Source of the DNA: Noviherbaspirillum_A sp047237965
Lineage (GTDB): Bacteria > Pseudomonadota > Gammaproteobacteria > Burkholderiales > Burkholderiaceae_D
Length of the DNA: 64,000 nt
Reading direction: 5' to 3'
Assembly: GCF_047237965.1 (NCBI RefSeq)
Contig: NZ_JBDFLX010000003.1
Location: 248,001 to 312,000, forward strand
Shown here: positions 26,002-34,768 of the stretch, piece by piece
Position numbering within the stretch: position 1 is the first letter of the stretch
How the letters are laid out: every line of letters starts with the position of its first letter
Position numbers and translations under genes: made by a program
The notes under the pieces: model-generated
Seen by the model: the letters and a program-made list of their open reading frames with translations, nothing else
The model's database searches: none
What the model was told of the DNA's origin: nothing

Positions 26002-27435
26002 TTAGAAACCGGTTCCCGTGCGAAGCTGCTTGAACCCGGCCTTCAGGCCGCCATCCAGATCATCCAGCCGGCGTCGTACATGCGCATCGCGCGCCTGGCT
26101 CGGCAGGCCGTCTGCTTCCTTGAGGATTGCGAGCACCTGCTTGCCAAGACGCGCAAGCAGCGCCCGGTCGTCCTGTTCCTGTGGAACCCGCAATACCGTG
26201 TCCTGCGCATACAGAGGCAGGGTGTCGCCGCCCGCCTGCATCGTATTGTGAGTGGCATTGGGCTTGGTATGGCCGCGTACGGCATCGCGCAGCAGCTTGC
26301 GGCACATGTATACGCCGACATCGGACCGGCCGGGATTTTCCTGGGCATGGATCGCGATTGGGCGCTGGCTCACCAGCGCTTCCCAGTCGCCGGGAGCGCG
26401 CTGACCTTCCTCATAAGTACGATTGCCCGTCTGGCCGACCAGGAAATCGATCTTGTCGACGCCGCATTCCTCTTCGCTGCCCAGGTGGTCGGGGTCGACT
26501 TCATCGTTAAAGTGGCGATAGCCAAAGATGATCATGTGGGTGTCGTCGACTGGCACTTGCCAGCGGGTCATTGCCGTCGTCGAATGCCGCTCGCGCGCAG
26601 CGGTCGGCACCAGCGAACCGATCTGCAGAAAATTCGGGAACAGCATTTCGGTGATCCTTATCCAGACCTTGTCCTCCGGCAGGCGGCGCGCGGCGATGAA
26701 AATCATGCCGTTGCCTTCCCGGGTTGCCTCCCACTGCATCACCGGCATGTCGCCGAATCCTTCGAGCGAAACCCCTTCGGACGTGGAGGCATCGACGCCT
26801 TCGACCGTCATGTGGTTATGCAGCACGGCGGTGTGCATGTGGTCCATGATGTTCTCGAACACCTGCAGCCAGTTGCATGGATAGATATTCGAGAATGGCA
26901 CCAGCCGCGTTCCCTTCGGATACACGTACGAGTCGAACACTGGAAATTCGGGCATGGAGTCGGGCGCACCCAGATAGGCAAAAACCAGGCCGTCGCGCTC
27001 GAATGCCGGGTAAGCGCCCTGGCATACGATTTCCTTCAGTCGGCTGTCGGCCGGTTCGCAGGGCGTTTCGATCAAGGTGCCGTCAAGGGCATAGTGCCAG
27101 CCGTGGTAACAGCAGCGGATGCCCTGGTCGGTGATGATGCCAAATTCCAGCGAGGCGCCGCGGTGGGCGCAGTGGCGATGCATCACGCCTACCCTGCCCT
27201 GCTTGTCGCGGAACGCTACGAGGTCTTCGCCGAGGATGCGAATTGCTTTGGGCAATTCCTTCAATTCTTCCGACAGGCAAACCGGCTGCCAGAACTTGCG
27301 CATGTATTCACCCATCGGCGTCCCTGCATCGGTATGGGTGAGTTCGGCATCGTGGCCCTTTGCGCTGTCCTTGTGCTTGTAGTAACCGCCAAAAGGCATG
27401 TGCTTCAGAACGACTTCCTTGGTGACTTGGCTCAT
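26002..27435 (-). CDS. Rieske non-heme iron oxygenase, large subunit
   Basis: 477 residues from ATG 27435 (MSQVTKEVVLKHMPFGG), ribosome site GGAGATACCC; the longer open frame lacks one. The Rieske cluster motif is CAHRGASLEFGIITDQGIRCCYHGWHY (C-x-H...C-x2-H). The mononuclear iron site is ENIMDHMHTAVLHNH. Length and domains fit single-component terminal oxygenases of the phthalate/vanillate demethylase branch, which hydroxylate or O-demethylate aromatic acids. Paired with the PDR-type reductase just downstream. Substrate unknown; the presence of a sulfatase and alcohol dehydrogenase suggests an aromatic ring bearing an ester or methoxy group (inference). Confidence 0.9.
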   Translation of the reverse strand: MSQVTKEVVLKHMPFGGYYKHKDSAKGHDAELTHTDAGTPMGEYMRKFWQPVCLSEELKELPKAIRILGEDLVAFRDKQGRVGVMHRHCAHRGASLEFGIITDQGIRCCYHGWHYALDGTLIETPCEPADSRLKEIVCQGAYPAFERDGLVFAYLGAPDSMPEFPVFDSYVYPKGTRLVPFSNIYPCNWLQVFENIMDHMHTAVLHNHMTVEGVDASTSEGVSLEGFGDMPVMQWEATREGNGMIFIAARRLPEDKVWIRITEMLFPNFLQIGSLVPTAARERHSTTAMTRWQVPVDDTHMIIFGYRHFNDEVDPDHLGSEEECGVDKIDFLVGQTGNRTYEEGQRAPGDWEALVSQRPIAIHAQENPGRSDVGVYMCRKLLRDAVRGHTKPNATHNTMQAGGDTLPLYAQDTVLRVPQEQDDRALLARLGKQVLAILKEADGLPSQARDAHVRRRLDDLDGGLKAGFKQLRTGTGF

Positions 27436-27496
27436 GGGTATCTCCGTTATAGGAACAATTTTGATCGTTGATAAAAACGCATTTGAAGTACAGGGC

Positions 27497-28948
27497 TTAC
27501 ACTGGCATTGCCTGGCTGACGAACTTGATATGCAGGTAGGCATCTAGCCCTTCGGGACCGCCTTCGTAGCCGACACCGCTTTGCTTCAAGCCGCCGATCG
27601 GCGCGTCGGCCAGCGACGGGGTAAAGCTGTTGATGCCAATCCAGCCCGCTTCGAAGACTTCGGTAACCGTCGCCGCATTGCGGATCGAGCGGGTGAACGC
27701 GTAGGCGGCAAGACCGAAGTCGACGCCATTGGCTTTTGCGACGGCCTCGTCGATCGTCGAGAACGACATGATCGGCGCGACCGGGCAAAACGGTTCTTCA
27801 TGCAAGATGGACGACTGTTCATCGAGCCCGGTGAGAACGGTCGGCTCGAAGAAAAAGCCGCGCGTCCCGATGCGCGACCCGCCGGCGGCGACACGGGCGC
27901 CGCGATCGCGCGCATCGGCAACGAAGGCTTGCGCCGCATGGAGCCGGCGCGCGTTGTTGAGCGGCCCCATCTGCGTCGCCGGCGACATGCCGTTGCCCAC
28001 GACCAGCGCGCGCGCAGCGGCTGTGAATGCATCCACGAAACGGTCATGGACATTCTCATGCACGTAGAAACGGTTGGGCGACAGGCAGACCTGGCCGGCA
28101 TTGCGATATTTAAAGGTGGCGCAGGCGCGGGCAACGCGGTCCACATCGACATCGTCGAACACGATGACGGGTGAATGCCCGCCTAACTCCATCGTCGCCG
28201 GCTTCAGATGCTCGCTTGCCATCTTGCTCAGCAGTTTGCCGACCGGCACCGACCCGGTAAAAGTGACTTTTCGGATGATGGGCGACTTGATCAGGTATTC
28301 CGATATCTGGGCCGGATTTCCGAACACGACATTAATGACGCCGGCCGGCACGCCAGCGTCCTGGAAGGCGCGCGCCAGCTCAATGCATGCGCCGGGCGTT
28401 TCCTCGGCGGGCTTGATCACGATCGAACATCCGGCAGCCAGTGCCGCGGCAAGCTTGCGCGCCACCAGCACGACCGGAAAATTCCACGGCGCAAAGGCTG
28501 CAACGGGGCCTACCGGACGCTTGATCGTCGATTCCGTCACGCCAGGCGCGCGCGGCGGCATGACCCGGCCGTAAGCCCGCTTGCCTTCTTCGGCGCACCA
28601 GATGATGGTCTCAATGACGCGGTCCAGTTCCCCCAGCGAATCAGCAAGCGGCTTGCCGTTTTCCATCGTCAGGATTGCCGCAATCGCCGCCTTGCGATCG
28701 GTCACAATCTCCGCCGCCCGCTTCATCACGTCGGCTCGCGCCCAGGGCGACATGGCGCTCCAGGTGGTGAAGCCGCGTCGGGCCGCTGCAAGCGCGCGGT
28801 CGAGATCGGCCAGTGACGCATGGGGCAATTGCGCGAGTACTTCCTCCGTGGCAGGGTTGATCACGGCTTGGGTGTCGTGCCCTTCCGGCCCATACCATTC
28901 ACCGTCGATCAGCAAGGGAAGCTGGCTGGGGTAGTGGTGATTGTTCAT
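27497..28948 (-). CDS. NAD(P)-dependent aldehyde dehydrogenase
   Basis: 483 residues. Cofactor segment PWNFPVVLVARKLAAALAAGCSIVIKPAEETP, VTFTGSVPVGK, catalytic Glu in MELGGHSPVIVF (about residue 252) and catalytic Cys in NAGQVCLSPNRF (about 286). Overall closest in pattern to succinate-semialdehyde/lactaldehyde dehydrogenases. First gene of the ALDH-Rieske-reductase-GMC operon and preceded by two CTATATAG sites. Probably oxidises the aldehyde made by the GMC enzyme. Confidence 0.92.
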   Translation of the reverse strand: MNNHHYPSQLPLLIDGEWYGPEGHDTQAVINPATEEVLAQLPHASLADLDRALAAARRGFTTWSAMSPWARADVMKRAAEIVTDRKAAIAAILTMENGKPLADSLGELDRVIETIIWCAEEGKRAYGRVMPPRAPGVTESTIKRPVGPVAAFAPWNFPVVLVARKLAAALAAGCSIVIKPAEETPGACIELARAFQDAGVPAGVINVVFGNPAQISEYLIKSPIIRKVTFTGSVPVGKLLSKMASEHLKPATMELGGHSPVIVFDDVDVDRVARACATFKYRNAGQVCLSPNRFYVHENVHDRFVDAFTAAARALVVGNGMSPATQMGPLNNARRLHAAQAFVADARDRGARVAAGGSRIGTRGFFFEPTVLTGLDEQSSILHEEPFCPVAPIMSFSTIDEAVAKANGVDFGLAAYAFTRSIRNAATVTEVFEAGWIGINSFTPSLADAPIGGLKQSGVGYEGGPEGLDAYLHIKFVSQAMPV

Positions 28949-29054
28949 ACGCCTCGTTCTCCGTTAAAGGCCGGGATACATTCGGCGCATGGCGCCATGC
29001 ACCCGGTATGAAGGGCCGCCGTTTCATCGGAGCGGCAACGATTTTCCTATAAAG

Positions 29055-29062
29055 CTATATAG
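29055..29062. promoter_or_regulatory. CTATATAG site in front of the aldehyde dehydrogenase operon (proximal)
   Basis: CTATATAG within TATAAAGCTATATAGTTTTTAG, 107 bp upstream of the aldehyde dehydrogenase start. Third copy of the octamer. Confidence 0.6.
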
Positions 29063-29121
29063 TTTTTAGGGAAGAAGTCGTTCTTTCCTATTTTGTTTGA
29101 ATCGCTGGTTGCACTGTAGTC

Positions 29122-29129
29122 CTATATAG
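29122..29129. promoter_or_regulatory. CTATATAG site in front of the aldehyde dehydrogenase operon (distal)
   Basis: CTATATAG within GTAGTCCTATATAGTTTTAG, 67 bp further upstream than the proximal copy (about six helical turns), which would allow a DNA loop between two bound dimers. Confidence 0.6.
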
Positions 29130-29302
29130 TTTTAGATGCAAGCGGATTTTTTTATTATTTTCTGCTTGAGGATTGGCCGCTGCCGATTCCATGCCACGCC
29201 GAAATAGCGCCCGCTCACGGGACGCTCGGGATCGCCACGCGTGTCCTTGCTGCCGGTTCGATGCTGATCCTGATCCAGACGGTGGGACCTGCCGGCGTAC
29301 CG

Positions 29303-31228
29303 TTAATTGGCAGCCCAGCGACGATTCCAGCTTTCAAAACTCTGCGCTGGCATAGGCATGCTGATCAGGTAGCCTTGGGCAACGTCACATCCGAGCGCGG
29401 CGAGGCGCTTCCAGACGGCGTCGGTTTCCACGCCCTCTGCCGTCACCTTCAGGCCGAGGTTGTGCCCCAGTTCAATCGTGGAATGCACGATCACTTCGGA
29501 ATCGCCGCTGCTGATCATCGGCATGACGAACGACTGGTCTATCTTGATGCCATCGACTGGCAACCTCTGCAGGTAACTGAGTCCTGAATAGCCGGTGCCA
29601 AAGTCGTCAATGAAAAGCTCTACGCCGAGATTCTTCAAGCAGGTCAGCGTTTCCATGGCCGCGGCGGGATCGGCCATCAGCGCGCTTTCGGTCAGCTCGA
29701 ACTGGATCATCTGCGGTGATATGCCCCAGGTCGAGAACAGGCCGCCGATGCGATCGGCCAGTCCGGGGCTGTAAAGGTCGTACGCTGACAGGTTGATCGC
29801 GAGTGCCTGGTTCACGCCGGCTTCGCTCCATGCATGGCTTTGTCTGAATGCCGCGTCCAGCATCCAGTGTGTCAGGGGTGTGATTGTGCCCGCCTGCTCG
29901 GCCAAACGGATGAATTCGGCGGTCGAAACCATGCCATGCCGCGGATGCTGCCAACGCACCAGGGCTTCGACGCCGCAAACACGGCGCGATGCGATGTCAA
30001 CCTTGGGCTGGCAATACAGGCGCATCTCGTTACCTCGAATTGCCCGGTGCAGGTCACCGATCAGTGCCAGGCGACGGGTATATTCCTGCTCCTGGCCAGA
30101 CCTGTACATCGCGTAGCCGCCGTAGATCGGCCTGGCCTGGTGCATCGCGGCGTTGGCGCGCTGGATCAGGGTTTGCGCATTGGTCGCGTGTTCTGGAAAC
30201 AGCGCGATGCCGATGCTCATGCCTGCCTGGAGCATCAGCCCGGTGACCTCGACTGGCTCGCCTAGCGTAACGGCCAAGTGCTGCGCTGCCTGTGTGGCAG
30301 AGTGGGCACTGCCGTCCTGTAGCAGGATGGCGAACTCGGCGTCGCCCACGCGCGCCAGGACTTCGTCGGGCCGCACAGCCTTCGCCAGGCGCCGGGCAAG
30401 CTCCTGCAGCAGTTCCTCTCCTGCACGGTAGCCGAGTACCTTGTTCACTTCGCTCAGTCGACCAACTTCCAGGTGCAGCAGTGCAAGCGCGCGGCCCTGC
30501 TGCCTGGCGTCAGTCATCCGCGCTTCGATTTTTTCCTGCAGCAAGGTACGGTTTGGCAATCCAGTTAGCGGGTCGTAGTACGCCTGACGCACAATGATGG
30601 CTTGCGCCTTGCGATGCTGGACACTGAGACGCAGATTCGCGATGCCGTACGCCAAGTCGTCGGCAAGTTCACCGAGCAACGCGATTTCCTCGGCGTCAAA
30701 GGCGTCCGGTTCAGGCGCGGCCATCGTTAAGGCTCCGAATACTTCGCCATCAATGCGCAAGGGAAAGGAAGTGGAAGAAGCAAAGCCCATACGCCGCCCC
30801 CGCTCGCGCAGGCTGTCGTAGCCTGGGTCGGCGTACACCGGATCGGTCAACAGATTGCGCGCTACGTCGGGGCGGCCAGTGCGGATTGCGGTGCCTGTCG
30901 CATTGCGTCCGCTCTTCGTATCGGTCCATGTGTAACGCAGTGTCTCCAGAAATGCGATGTCGACACCGACCGCAGCCATCCAGCGCAGACTCCTCCGTTC
31001 GTCCTGCTCGGCATAGGCGACTGCGGAAAGGCGGTAGCCGCCGGTCTCGACAATCACCCGGCACATTTCCTGCAGCAAATCATTCTCGTTGGAGGCGCGC
31101 AGCAGGGTCCGGCCGCCGGCGCTTAACGTTCTAAGCGCGCGAACGGCTCGTGTAAAACCCTGTCTGACTTGATCCTCTGTCAGTGCCGATCCGTCTCCAC
31201 CGTTTTTCTGTTCAGTAGCATGCCCCAT
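29303..31228 (-). CDS. GAF-GGDEF-EAL cyclic-di-GMP signalling protein, degenerate GGDEF
   Basis: 641 residues from ATG 31228 (MGHATEQKNGG), with GGTGGAGAAATCG upstream. A GAF sensor (about 45-200: LLQEMCRVIVETGGYRLSAVAYAE...FPLRIDGEVFGALTMAAPEPDAFD) precedes a GGDEF domain whose active-site loop reads VGDAEF instead of GG[D/E]EF, so cyclase activity is unlikely. The EAL domain is intact: GVEALVRWQHP, LAINLSAYDL, IDDFGTGYSGLSYLQRLPVDGIKIDQSF, TAEGVET. Probably a cytoplasmic c-di-GMP phosphodiesterase controlled by a small ligand at the GAF and perhaps by GTP at the GGDEF. No membrane segment. Confidence 0.9.
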   Translation of the reverse strand: MGHATEQKNGGDGSALTEDQVRQGFTRAVRALRTLSAGGRTLLRASNENDLLQEMCRVIVETGGYRLSAVAYAEQDERRSLRWMAAVGVDIAFLETLRYTWTDTKSGRNATGTAIRTGRPDVARNLLTDPVYADPGYDSLRERGRRMGFASSTSFPLRIDGEVFGALTMAAPEPDAFDAEEIALLGELADDLAYGIANLRLSVQHRKAQAIIVRQAYYDPLTGLPNRTLLQEKIEARMTDARQQGRALALLHLEVGRLSEVNKVLGYRAGEELLQELARRLAKAVRPDEVLARVGDAEFAILLQDGSAHSATQAAQHLAVTLGEPVEVTGLMLQAGMSIGIALFPEHATNAQTLIQRANAAMHQARPIYGGYAMYRSGQEQEYTRRLALIGDLHRAIRGNEMRLYCQPKVDIASRRVCGVEALVRWQHPRHGMVSTAEFIRLAEQAGTITPLTHWMLDAAFRQSHAWSEAGVNQALAINLSAYDLYSPGLADRIGGLFSTWGISPQMIQFELTESALMADPAAAMETLTCLKNLGVELFIDDFGTGYSGLSYLQRLPVDGIKIDQSFVMPMISSGDSEVIVHSTIELGHNLGLKVTAEGVETDAVWKRLAALGCDVAQGYLISMPMPAQSFESWNRRWAAN

Positions 31229-31482
31229 CGATTTCTCCACCGGCTGCTCTTTGGTATTAGACGATAGTCGCGCACATTGCAATGACTGAAACACTTGCGC
31301 CTGTTCTTGAGCAGCATGCTTTCATACCAAGGACCCGTCTGCCTGAAGGTGCGGCACGAGCCATTCGAAGGCGGCATTCAAGCCTTGCGCCCAGGCACGG
31401 AAGCTGCCGTGCTTTGTCAACGCGCAGTGCGCATTCATTGTTGATTCTTGCCCCTTTCTGGCATCCAGAGTAGATCAGCGCC

Positions 31483-32537
31483 ATGCCATCCGCTCGGAAA
31501 TCGCCGTCAGCAGCCAGGGTCGCCAAAGCTGTAATGCGGCTCGCGCTGTCTGAGCAGCATCGTCTGTTCTTTGCGCTGAAGGACCACCTGTTCCCTAACA
31601 AGAAGCCGGACATCCACGGGCGTATCAAGGACATCCGCGAGGCGCGCAACACCTCAAGCCTGTGCTGCCCGCATTGCCACGGTGACCAAGTTGTGCGCTT
31701 TGGGAAGTACCGCGACCGACAGCGCTATCGCTGCAAAATGCCTGAGTGTGGAAAGACCTTTAACGATACTACGCTGAGTCCATTGGCAGGCACCCGCTAC
31801 AGCGACAAATGGCTGCAGTACATCCAGTACATGGTGTCCAGTAAGCCTCTGCGGTACATTGCGAAGAAGCTCGAAATTCATCTAAGTACGGCGTTCTACT
31901 GGCGGCACAAGGTACTGTGCGCGATTCGAGCCATGGGCTTTGACAGCTTGGCGGGCATCGTGGAGTCTGATGAGACTTACTTCCTCGAATCCCATAAGGG
32001 CCATCGGAACATTGCGGCGGTATTCGGGCGAAAGCCTCGCCGAAGCGGTGGGAAGGCAAAGAAGCGCGGCATCAGCAAAGAGCAGGTTTGCGTGTTTGTT
32101 GCACAGGACCGGCAGGGCCATGTGTTGTCCCAGGTGGCCGGAATGGGCCGAATCGCCTCTTCCGATATTAAAGCCATTCTCGGCAGCCATACAGAAGGCA
32201 TGACGACCCTTTGCACGGATGCTGAAGCGCAGTACCTCAAATTCGCGAAAGAGGCTTGCGTAGACGATCAGGAAATCAACGCGAAGGCTGGTGTGCGGGT
32301 CAAGCGGGAATCATCCACATCCAGCACGTCAATGCTCACCATCGCCGCCTGAAACAGTGGATTCGCCGCTTCAACGGCGTTGCAACCCGCTGGACGGACA
32401 ATTACCTCGCCTGGTTGCGATTCGTAGACAAGCATGGCCATCTTGACCGCGCCGAGGCCATTCATCAGATGCTGGTCAGTGCTTGTTCTATTCCGGCCAG
32501 CTTCCCTGTCGCCGCTCTCAAGCCCAGCCGTGGCTAA
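31483..32537 (+). pseudogene. IS1595-family transposase with frameshift
   Basis: From ATG 31483 the protein has an N-terminal zinc-binding region (CCPHCHGDQVVRFGKYRDRQRYRCKMPECGKTFNDTT) and an ISXO2-like transposase core (GIVESDETYFLESHKGHR, VFVAQDRQGHVLSQ, TLCTDAEAQYLKFAKEA). Near 32310 the frame shifts: the expected end GIIHIQHVNAHHRRLKQWIRRFNGVATRWTDNYLAWLRF continues in another frame to a stop at 32537. So the IS1595-type gene is split by a 1-base change. Terminal repeats could not be located, so element borders are left open. Confidence 0.85.
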
Positions 32538-32573
32538 TTGTCCTTGAAACGCTTCTTTTACGGGCAGTGCATC

Positions 32574-32741
32574 CTACTGGTCGCTGGGTGTCTGCGACTG
32601 ATTCGGCCGCTGCTCTTCCAATCGTCTCGTCTGGACTTCTTCGATGAGCTTGCGTACATGCTCCAAGTGCTCGCGAATCGCCAGTTCAAGGTCTGCATTG
32701 CTCAACGTTTCCGGTCTCGTCTTTGTCGAAGTAATGGGCAT
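32574..32741 (-). CDS. possible 55-residue small protein next to the IS1595 element
   Basis: The minus strand from ATG 32741 codes MPITSTKTRPETLSNADLELAIREHLEHVRKLIEEVQTRRLEEQR... to TAG at 32574. The middle is a regular charged amphipathic helix, which is unlike a random frame. No good ribosome site is visible. It could be a passenger of the IS1595-type element or a remnant of the interrupted DNA. Confidence 0.35.
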   Translation of the reverse strand: MPITSTKTRPETLSNADLELAIREHLEHVRKLIEEVQTRRLEEQRPNQSQTPSDQ

Positions 32742-33327
32742 ACGTTGTATCTACATAAGACTCAATTGTCACAAGTATAACAAATCAAAATCTACTGTCT
32801 TTGTCTTGCCCATACACCCTTGAAGAGCATTAAACACAACAATCTTTACGAACTTCGCTTTTGTCAAATCCGTGTTCCGAACTGCGAAGACGCAGCGCCT
32901 GTAGCTCTCCCACTTCCAGGGTATCTACCCGGTCCTGCCCACCGTCCAAGAAGCAGGGACGATTTTGTCCGCAAAGCCCGGGCGAGGCGCCTCCGGGGAC
33001 CCGATCAGCTTGTCGTAGACCTGCTCGCGCGGGCATGGGCCGCGATCCCGAAAGCTTATGGGATGACCAAGCGGCAGGACGGCCGGCAATTTTCTCCAGT
33101 TGTTAGATACATCCCGCTCAAGGCGGCCGCGCGATGTGCGGCCTCCGGGCGGCATGACGGAAGTTGCACCCTCCTGCCATGGCGACAAAGTCACGCAGGC
33201 ACCGTCACTCGACAGGGATACCTTCAAGGTATGGAAAGGATATTTAATCAGTGTTGGACGCACTTATACCGCTTATCTATCCTGTCAATACCGGCAATTC
33301 ACCGGGCCTTCCCTGACTGAGCTAATG
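32742..33327. other. about 590 bp without a recognisable gene between IS1595 and IS256 elements
   Basis: Open frames exist on both strands (for example 32820-33320 plus and 32925-33263 minus), but none has a recognisable domain or a consistent start. Probably debris of genes broken by the two insertions. Confidence 0.5.
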
Positions 33328-34745
33328 TCAAATGTCGTGTACGACTGGCCTGAAGGATAGAAGGAACATCAGGCGGCGAGCTTCTGTTGTTCCGGCGGAT
33401 TGTCCGGCGCCGGGATACCATCCTTGAACGGCACGCCGTCCAGTAATGGCTGAATTCGGTCGGCGCCGCGAATCCGGCGCCACGATTTTTCTGCCTCTTC
33501 CATCAGTTTGAATGCCAGCCCCAGGAACGTAGCCCGCGACAGGCAATTCCTCGCCCGCGTGGTTCGATGCCGCACCGTGGCAAACGTTGATTCGATCGGA
33601 TTAGTGGTCCGTACATGCTGCCAATGCTCCGCCGGGAAGTCATAAAACGCCAGCAAACTCGCCTTGTCATGCGTCAGCTTGTCCGCGGCCTTCGGATACT
33701 TCGCGCCATAGGTCGTCACGAACTTCTCGAAGGCGACAAGGGCATCTGCCCTGGTGGCTGCCATAAAGATGTTTTGCATCGCCGCTTTGGCTCTGGCTTG
33801 CTGCGATGCCGGCAACGCATTGAGCACATTGCCCAGCTTATGGAACCAGCAGCGCTGCGCCCGTGTGGCAGGAAACACCTTTTCCAGCGCGGCCCAAAAG
33901 CCCATGGCGCCATCGCCCACTGCCAGCAGCGGCCCAGCTTGCAAACCGCGCGCCTTCAAGTCCAGGAGCACCTCGCGCCACGACGCCGTCGATTCCCGGA
34001 AGCCGTCGGCAATGGCCACGCGCTCCTTCTTGCCATCCGGTGTAACGCCCACAATCACCAGCAGGCATTGCCCATCGCCGCCCTCGCTCCTGACGCCGGT
34101 ATGGATGCCATCGGCCCACCAGTACACATAGCGGGCAGCGGACAGATCCCGCCGGTCCCACTGCTGCCATTCGTCCGACCACTGCGCTTTGAGGCGGCTG
34201 ACCACGTTGGCCGACAGGCCTTTGGCTTCCTCGCCCAACAGCACCGACAGCGCTTCGCTCATGTCGCCGGTCGAAATGCCTTTGAGGTATAGCCAGGGCA
34301 GTGCTGCCGATACACGTGGCGACTTCCTGATATAGGGAGGCACCACCGTCGAATGGAACTTTACGCCCGTTCCCGAGCGGTCTCGCACCTTCGGCACCCT
34401 GACCGTCACCGGCCCGGCTGCCGTGAGCACGTCGCGCTCGGGCAGATAGCCATTGCGCACAACGGCTCGCTTGCCTGACAAGGTTCTCACGTTGGCGTAC
34501 TGCTCCAGCAGTGCTGCCAGCTCTAGTTCAATCACTTGCTGGATGACTTGCCGCGCGCCGCGACGCACCAGTTCGTCCAGCGATATGCCAATTTCCGGTA
34601 GACCAATGGTTGCGTCTTGCTTATCCTTGCGCATGGTGGGAGTTTCCTCTGTTGGTTGATTTGACCTAGACAATCAAATTCTCCAACAAAAACTTCCACC
34701 GCCTTCCTCCAGCCTTCAGGCATCAGCCCGTACACCACTTCTGAC
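33328..34745 (-). mobile_element. IS256-family element
   Basis: An intact Mutator-type transposase gene is bracketed by a diverged inverted repeat: GTCAAATGTCGTGTACGAC from about 33328 on the plus strand, and GTCAGAAGTGGTGTACGGG inward from about 34745 on the minus strand. The shared core is GTGTACG, and a further CCTGAAGG is found on both sides. The expected 8-9-bp target duplication could not be fixed, so the borders may be off by several bases. Confidence 0.75.
33369..34634 (-). CDS. IS256-family (Mutator-type) transposase
   Basis: 421 residues from ATG 34634 (MRKDKQDATIGLPEIG); an in-frame start 13 codons earlier is possible. Landmarks: LEQYANVRTLSGKRAVVRNGYLPERDVLTAAGPVTVRVPKVRDRSG, VYWWADGIHTGVR (Asp1), LLAVGDGAMGFWAAL (Asp2), QRCWFHKLGNVLNALP, and TTNPIESTFATVRHRTTRARNCLS (Glu). 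Complete and apparently functional. Confidence 0.93.
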   Translation of the reverse strand: MRKDKQDATIGLPEIGISLDELVRRGARQVIQQVIELELAALLEQYANVRTLSGKRAVVRNGYLPERDVLTAAGPVTVRVPKVRDRSGTGVKFHSTVVPPYIRKSPRVSAALPWLYLKGISTGDMSEALSVLLGEEAKGLSANVVSRLKAQWSDEWQQWDRRDLSAARYVYWWADGIHTGVRSEGGDGQCLLVIVGVTPDGKKERVAIADGFRESTASWREVLLDLKARGLQAGPLLAVGDGAMGFWAALEKVFPATRAQRCWFHKLGNVLNALPASQQARAKAAMQNIFMAATRADALVAFEKFVTTYGAKYPKAADKLTHDKASLLAFYDFPAEHWQHVRTTNPIESTFATVRHRTTRARNCLSRATFLGLAFKLMEEAEKSWRRIRGADRIQPLLDGVPFKDGIPAPDNPPEQQKLAA

Positions 34746-34768
34746 TATAGCTCTCCCTGACTATCTAT

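Larger units (their letters stand above)
28949..29302. other. 354-bp promoter region of the oxidative operon
   Basis: No gene. Contains two CTATATAG octamers (29055 and 29122) in an AT-rich stretch and therefore the likely promoter of the aldehyde dehydrogenase operon. The far side is the stop of the GGDEF-EAL gene. Confidence 0.6.

Noticed and set aside
26080..27471. 463-codon plus-strand open frame
   Set aside because: Antisense to the Rieske oxygenase, which has all expected cluster and iron ligands.
32820..33320. 166-codon plus-strand open frame between two IS elements
   Set aside because: No domain, no ribosome site, unusual composition; an overlapping minus-strand frame is equally long.
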